A stretch of 8,516 nt of DNA from JAGOBP01 sp964550855 (GTDB lineage: Bacteria; Chloroflexota; Anaerolineae; Fen-1058). The stretch covers positions 1 to 8,516 of the forward strand of contig CAZKBQ010000122.1 of the NCBI GenBank assembly GCA_964550855.1, written 5' to 3'. Shown here in pieces: positions 6,059 to 8,516 of the stretch. A program made the position numbers and the translations under genes. How positions within the stretch are numbered: the stretch's first letter is position 1; each line of letters opens with the position of its first letter. The notes under the pieces are model-generated. The model was not told the origin of the DNA, searched no databases, and saw nothing but the letters and a program-made list of their open reading frames with translations.

Positions 6059-6607
6059 ATGGACGAGTCCAATATTGTCACTGCGATAAATAGTGCGCGT
6101 AAAGGGATCGCGCAGTATTTGGAGATTATGGATTTATTGCCGCACGTGGACGTGAGCCGCGACCGTAACTTCCAGAGGAAGTACAATGCCTTCTACAGAG
6201 TAAGGCAAAGGCCCTCTGAATGGTAGGAGATCTATTTTTCATACATGGAGAATAGCAAGGCAAATCTGCCGTCGTTCGATTCCACAATTGACTATATTTT
6301 TGCTGCCCTCGGTAGGTATGAACCATCCTTTTCCAGCAAACTTGTAGCGACCCTTGATCCCAATCAACCAGTATGGGACCAATTCATTCTAAGACACACC
6401 GATCAGAAACCACCCCCGTATGGCACGAAGAATCGTATTGAAATGGCAAAAGTTGTGTATCGCAATATCCAGCGCTGGTATGAACAATATCTCTCAACGG
6501 ATAACGGGCGACGTTTGATTGAACTTTTCGACCAAGAAGTAAAAGATCACGACAGAGTCACCAATCTGAAAAAGGTTGACTTTGTTCTATGGCAAATTCG
6601 TGCCTAA
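6059..6607 (+). pseudogene. Conserved uncharacterised protein interrupted by an in-frame amber codon
   Basis: ATG 6059 follows AAGGTG at 6048-6053. The frame runs 55 codons to Trp55 and then meets TAG at 6224-6226. The same frame continues to TAA at 6605-6607, giving 182 positions in all. Both halves look like one protein: the first holds MDLLPHVDVSRDRNFQRKY and YRVRQRPSEW, the second SFSSKLVATLDPNQPVWD and KKVDFVLWQIRA. From memory, relatives read through this point with Tyr after RPPEW, so TAG probably replaces a TAT or TAC. The family is uncharacterised; SKL-ATLDP-PVWD resembles a segment of HhH/OGG-fold proteins, a tentative inference. Five other genes here stop at TAG, which argues against recoding. 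An ATG at 6245 could restart a 120-residue C-terminal fragment, but AGGAG (6225-6229) lies 15 nt away, rather far. The TAA lies inside a GCCTAAC box. Confidence 0.75.
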
Positions 6608-6810
6608 CCTCGGCGTGCAGTCGGATAAACGGAGGTCTACCTCGACGAACATTGTAAAGATTGGGATTGAGGTGGGCAGGCAACGCACTTGCTCTGCCGG
6701 GCAGGCTCAACAAGCGTGTGCAGCGGGCCGCGAAGCTGCCAAAGTTGAGCATCATTTTTGACCAGTGTCGATCGGGTCGATAGCGGGCGGTCGAAACGTA
6801 GGCGTTGGGC
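6602..6810 (+). other. Candidate long attC-like recombination site A
   Basis: It begins with GCCTAAC (RYYYAAC type, 6602-6608), whose TAA is the stop of the preceding gene, and ends with GTTGGGC (GTTRRRY type, 6804-6810). The two boxes pair with one G-T wobble. The middle contains a nested inverted pair, GCTCAAC (6705-6711) and GTTGAGC (6744-6750), itself fitting both consensus forms, enclosing GCAGC/GCTGC (6720-6724/6735-6739). At 209 nt it is longer than typical attC sites (roughly 60-140 nt), and the arms beside the outer boxes pair poorly. The compact 6705-6750 pair may be the functional fold instead. Confidence 0.4.
6720..6769 (+). repeat. Spacer repeat, copy A
   Basis: Homologous to 7619-7670. 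Shared elements in order: GCAGCGG, CTGC, GTTGAG, then after a short variable gap the identical 14-mer TTTTGACCAGTGTC (6756-6769). It ends 34 nt before the GTTGGGC at 6804. GCAGC/GCTGC forms a short hairpin within it. Confidence 0.75.
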
Positions 6811-6860
6811 GGCGCTTCAATGTAGTGCTCTTATCCTCTTTGCAAAGGAGATAAAAACGC

Positions 6861-7157
6861 ATGGTCATAACTATTCTGGAAGCCCAAGTAGCACCCGAAA
6901 AAGCAACTACCCTAGAAGCAACTTTTAAACAAGCCATTGAGCATTTAGACGCTGGGATTACGCAAACTTTCCTGCTTCGTAATATAAAGGAACAGGGATT
7001 ATGGCAAATCGTTACGGTATGGGAAAGTCGTGAAGCATTGGAAACAATGCGACAATCAGGTGAAACGCCACGCGGCGTTTTGATATTTCGCTCTGCAGGC
7101 GCAGAGCCTGTTCTATCTGTGTTTGGAGTGGTATCTCATGCCAAAGCATCAAACTAG
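6861..7157 (+). CDS. Small ABM-like (antibiotic biosynthesis monooxygenase-type, dimeric alpha+beta barrel) protein
   Basis: A 98-residue protein, the normal size for single-domain ABM/ferredoxin-like barrel proteins. The order strand (VITILEAQV, 2-10), helix (PEKATTLEATFKQAIEHL, 12-29), strand (TQTFLLRN), strand (LWQIVTVWES), helix (EALETMRQS), C-terminal strand (VLSVFGVVSH) fits this fold, which usually forms dimers. Members range from quinone and polyketide monooxygenases to haem-degrading and stress proteins. No cofactor residue can be identified, so activity is not assigned. The ATG has a strong AAAGGAG (6844-6850) ribosome binding site at 10 nt. It starts 50 nt after the GTTGGGC core at 6804, as a cassette gene would. 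Its codon use is A/T-richer than that of the genes before 4912, consistent with acquisition. A MITE-like insertion begins 16 nt after its stop. Confidence 0.85.
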   Translation: MVITILEAQVAPEKATTLEATFKQAIEHLDAGITQTFLLRNIKEQGLWQIVTVWESREALETMRQSGETPRGVLIFRSAGAEPVLSVFGVVSHAKASN

Positions 7158-7173
7158 ATTCGTCCTTTAAGAC

Positions 7174-7374
7174 CTTAGGATTTGTCAAGAAATAACTTGG
7201 TCGATTCGCGCGTCATGCCCGAGCGCTTTAATCGGGCATCCAGATTGCCAATAGGCAGATCATGCTGAAAATCCGCTGGATTCCCGCTAAAAACACGCGG
7301 GCATGACACCACCGCGATCTAGTGACGACTGCGCCATTGCAAAGTGAACAACTTATTGTTTGACAGATCCTAAG
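7174..7374. mobile_element. MITE-like element with 26-bp terminal inverted repeats
   Basis: The left end, beginning CTTAGGATTTGTCAAG (7174 on), and the right end, finishing TTTGACAGATCCTAAG (to 7374), are inverted repeats matching at 22 of 26 positions (7174-7199 against 7349-7374). The 201-bp interior has no open frame, so it is a non-autonomous element or a deletion remnant of an insertion sequence. No target duplication is evident in the flanks (GAC left, TTC right), so age, or the exact ends, are uncertain. The parent transposase family is not identified. Confidence 0.65.
7212..7307. repeat. Inverted pair of 32-nt palindromic repeats inside the MITE-like element
   Basis: Unit one (7212-7243) starts GTCATGCCCG and ends CGGGCATCCAG. 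Unit two (7276-7307) is its inverse, starting CTGGATTCCCG and ending CGGGCATGAC. Each can fold on its own through the CCCG/CGGG sides, and the pair can fold together over 32 nt. Unit two shares its first twelve bases with the solitary copy at 5118. Paired inverted REP-like units (BIME-like) are a known bacterial arrangement. Confidence 0.7.
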
Positions 7375-7515
7375 TTCCGTATCAATTCATATTTGGGTTT
7401 CATGGCTTAGTTCAAATTCAATTTGTGGTGTCAAACTTCCGTTTCGGTGCAATAACCTGACTATGTTGATGGTCATGCCTCGTTTCAATTAGTAAATCTG
7501 GCGCAACACAAAAAC

Positions 7516-7713
7516 GCCCAACACAGCGTCCTAAGAACGTGGTCGGCGAATTGACCATAGTCGGCGCTGGGGAATCACGCTCCTCGGCGAGGGAATGGTG
7601 CGGGCGCCAGGGTCAATTGCAGCGGACGTAGCCCGGCTGCGTGTGTTGAGTGTTACTTTTGACCAGTGTCAGTCGTTGAGGTGGCAACGCGGCTGGCGCC
7701 GGGGCCGTTGGGC
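7516..7713 (+). other. Candidate long attC-like recombination site B
   Basis: It begins with GCCCAAC (7516-7522) and ends with GTTGGGC (7707-7713), which are perfectly complementary and fit RYYYAAC and GTTRRRY. The interval is 198 nt, close to the 209 nt of site A. Internal pairs include AATTGACC (7549-7556) with GGTCAATT (7611-7618), and GCAGC with GCTGC (7619-7623/7636-7640). TCGGCG occurs three times in the left half. It shares the block at 7619-7670 with site A at nearly the same distance from the last core. Confidence 0.4.
7619..7670 (+). repeat. Spacer repeat, copy B
   Basis: Homologous to 6720-6769, with GCAGCGG, CTGC, GTTGAG and the identical TTTTGACCAGTGTC (7657-7670) in the same order and nearly the same spacing. 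It ends 36 nt before the GTTGGGC at 7707, against 34 nt in copy A. Confidence 0.75.
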
Positions 7714-7735
7714 CGGCTAAAAAATCCATTATAAT
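7708..7735 (+). promoter_or_regulatory. Candidate promoter of the lipoprotein gene, overlapping the cassette core
   Basis: A perfect -10 box TATAAT (7730-7735) stands 16 nt after TTGGGC (7708-7713), which supplies a weak -35 box (TTG matches) and is also the body of the GTTGGGC core. GGGAG at 7759-7763 is the ribosome binding site downstream. Confidence 0.5.
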
Positions 7736-7774
7736 GCTGGCATCAATCCGAGACAAAAGGGAGAACTTGGATGT

Positions 7775-8516
7775 ATGCGTTGGAGTAACTTTCAAGACGG
7801 CATGATCAAACGAAGCTTCATGATGCTCGTCGGGACAATGTTGTTCACGCTTGTAACTGCCTGCAATTCAACCCCTGACATTGCGAGCAATTCAGAAACT
7901 ACTCCGCTTCTCACTGCGACCTCTGAAGCGTCGCCGGATCTGTCAGGCAATCTGCCAACGCCGACAGTTTCCGCCTCAAAAAACTCTGCTCGACCTGATG
8001 TCCTCATACTCACGCGCGCCCAACCCAGCGCCGCCGCTGATGGTGAGTTGACTGCTCCGGGCTATGGCAAACAGCAACATCAGATCATCGCCATAGACGT
8101 GACAGACTTTTCTTCAGGCGGCACGCTGGTAATCGACATATCACTCGGTGACGGCGAAAGTGATGGGTCATTTGATCTATTCCCTGAAAATGCAGTCCTT
8201 CCCACGGAAGGCCGGGTCAAGAACTCGGTGGCTGCGCTCTATGACCTCAAGCATGGAGAGAGCGGAACGCTGACTTACCACTTCAATGCCGGGCAAGTTT
8301 TCCAGTTTGGAGCAACGGGCACCTGGTTCAGTCGCGAAGGCGCTACCAACATATTCACTATCACAGCCACCGTTAAGCCTGCCGAGACCACCGGGCGGGC
8401 CCCCTCTATCCCGGCAACTGAGCTACTTGCCCTCCGACCTTTCAAACCGACCGACCCCACCTTGTTTTTTCCATCCGTCTATCCAAGCGACCTGCCGCTC
8501 TTAGATGCCAATGGCC
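7775..8516 (+). CDS. Secreted lipoprotein of unknown function, 3'-truncated by window edge
   Basis: The frame is open to the right edge, 247 complete codons from ATG 7775. GGGAG (7759-7763) precedes it by 11 nt. ATG 7771, slightly better spaced, is in another frame and stops after five codons; ATG 7802 is a later in-frame alternative without a clear binding site. The N-terminus has a basic stretch (IKRS, 11-14), a hydrophobic core (about 15-28) and the lipobox LVTAC with Cys30 as lipidation site, so the protein should be exported and membrane-anchored. A Ser/Thr/Pro-rich linker follows (about 31-75), with PTPTV. The next part is probably beta-rich, with alternating hydrophobics such as TLVIDISLGDGESDGSFDLF and GQVFQFGATGTWFSREG. 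I do not recognise the family. If the core at 7707 is a junction, this is the gene of a third cassette whose downstream site lies outside the window. Confidence 0.85.
   Translation, partial: MRWSNFQDGMIKRSFMMLVGTMLFTLVTACNSTPDIASNSETTPLLTATSEASPDLSGNLPTPTVSASKNSARPDVLILTRAQPSAAADGELTAPGYGKQQHQIIAIDVTDFSSGGTLVIDISLGDGESDGSFDLFPENAVLPTEGRVKNSVAALYDLKHGESGTLTYHFNAGQVFQFGATGTWFSREGATNIFTITATVKPAETTGRAPSIPATELLALRPFKPTDPTLFFPSVYPSDLPLLDANG

Larger units (their letters stand above)
7158..7515. other. Non-coding tail of the ABM-like gene segment
   Basis: No gene is seen on either strand. The first part is the 201-bp inverted-repeat element at 7174-7374. The remaining 141 bp (7375-7515) is A/T-rich with short partial repeats of TTCAA and ends just before the GCCCAAC box at 7516. 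Without the insertion, gene and candidate recombination site would be about 160 nt apart. Confidence 0.7.

Noticed and set aside
6215..6250. Frameshift or programmed stop-codon readthrough in the broken gene
   Set aside because: Both halves are in the same frame, so no frameshift is needed. TAG is the common stop codon in this window, so a plain nonsense change is the simplest explanation, though readthrough is not excluded.
7375..7515. Possible small gene after the MITE-like element
   Set aside because: No open frame with a ribosome binding site or protein-like composition was found on either strand.
7771..7788. ATG 7771 as start of the lipoprotein gene
   Set aside because: That frame stops after five codons. 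The signal peptide and lipobox are in the frame of ATG 7775.
8018..8026. GCCCAAC (RYYYAAC type) at 8018-8024
   Set aside because: It lies inside the well-supported lipoprotein frame and no GTTRRRY partner follows in the window, so it is taken as coincidence.

Overview
The window divides into two blocks. Positions 1 to about 4990 are GC-rich, densely coded and all on the + strand. They hold a multi-pass membrane protein cut by the left edge, then a tight three-gene run (NAD(P)-binding 3-hydroxyisobutyrate-dehydrogenase-type oxidoreductase, DinB-like metal-binding protein, Nudix hydrolase), then a separately promoted acyl-CoA ligase that ends in a textbook rho-independent terminator. These are ordinary bacterial metabolic genes. 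The gene style fits a free-living, GC-rich bacterium, possibly Chloroflexota (Anaerolineae-like), but that assignment is a weak inference and no marker gene is present.

From about 4990 to the right edge the sequence is visibly less GC-rich, sparsely coded and rich in repeats: an accessory region. It opens with an apparently gene-free spacer that carries a dispersed palindromic repeat. Next comes a 21-bp tandem array of about 12 units, encoding a heptad RLIESRV repeat on the + strand and also open on the - strand. After a promoter with a perfect TTGACA box, the sequence becomes a series of small unrelated genes, all on the + strand, separated by long non-coding spacers.

The heptamer GTTGGGC, which fits the integron core consensus GTTRRRY, occurs at 5818, 6039, 6804 and 7707. 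The last three lie 13 to about 60 nt before a gene start. The partner consensus RYYYAAC occurs as GCCTAAC at 6602, overlapping the stop codon of one gene, and as GCCCAAC at 7516. The two resulting attC-like intervals are 209 and 198 nt long and share a homologous block of about 50 nt placed 34 to 36 nt before the last core. I read 5818 to the right edge as a probable cassette series of the integron/CALIN kind with unusually long recombination-site-like spacers. No integrase gene is visible.

The cassette genes are: (1) a conserved uncharacterised protein broken by a single in-frame amber codon; (2) a small ABM-like (dimeric alpha+beta barrel) protein followed by a 201-bp MITE-like insertion that carries two inverted palindromic repeats; (3) a secreted lipoprotein running off the right edge, whose -35 box may coincide with the cassette core. 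No tRNA, rRNA, CRISPR array, transposase or integrase was recognised.
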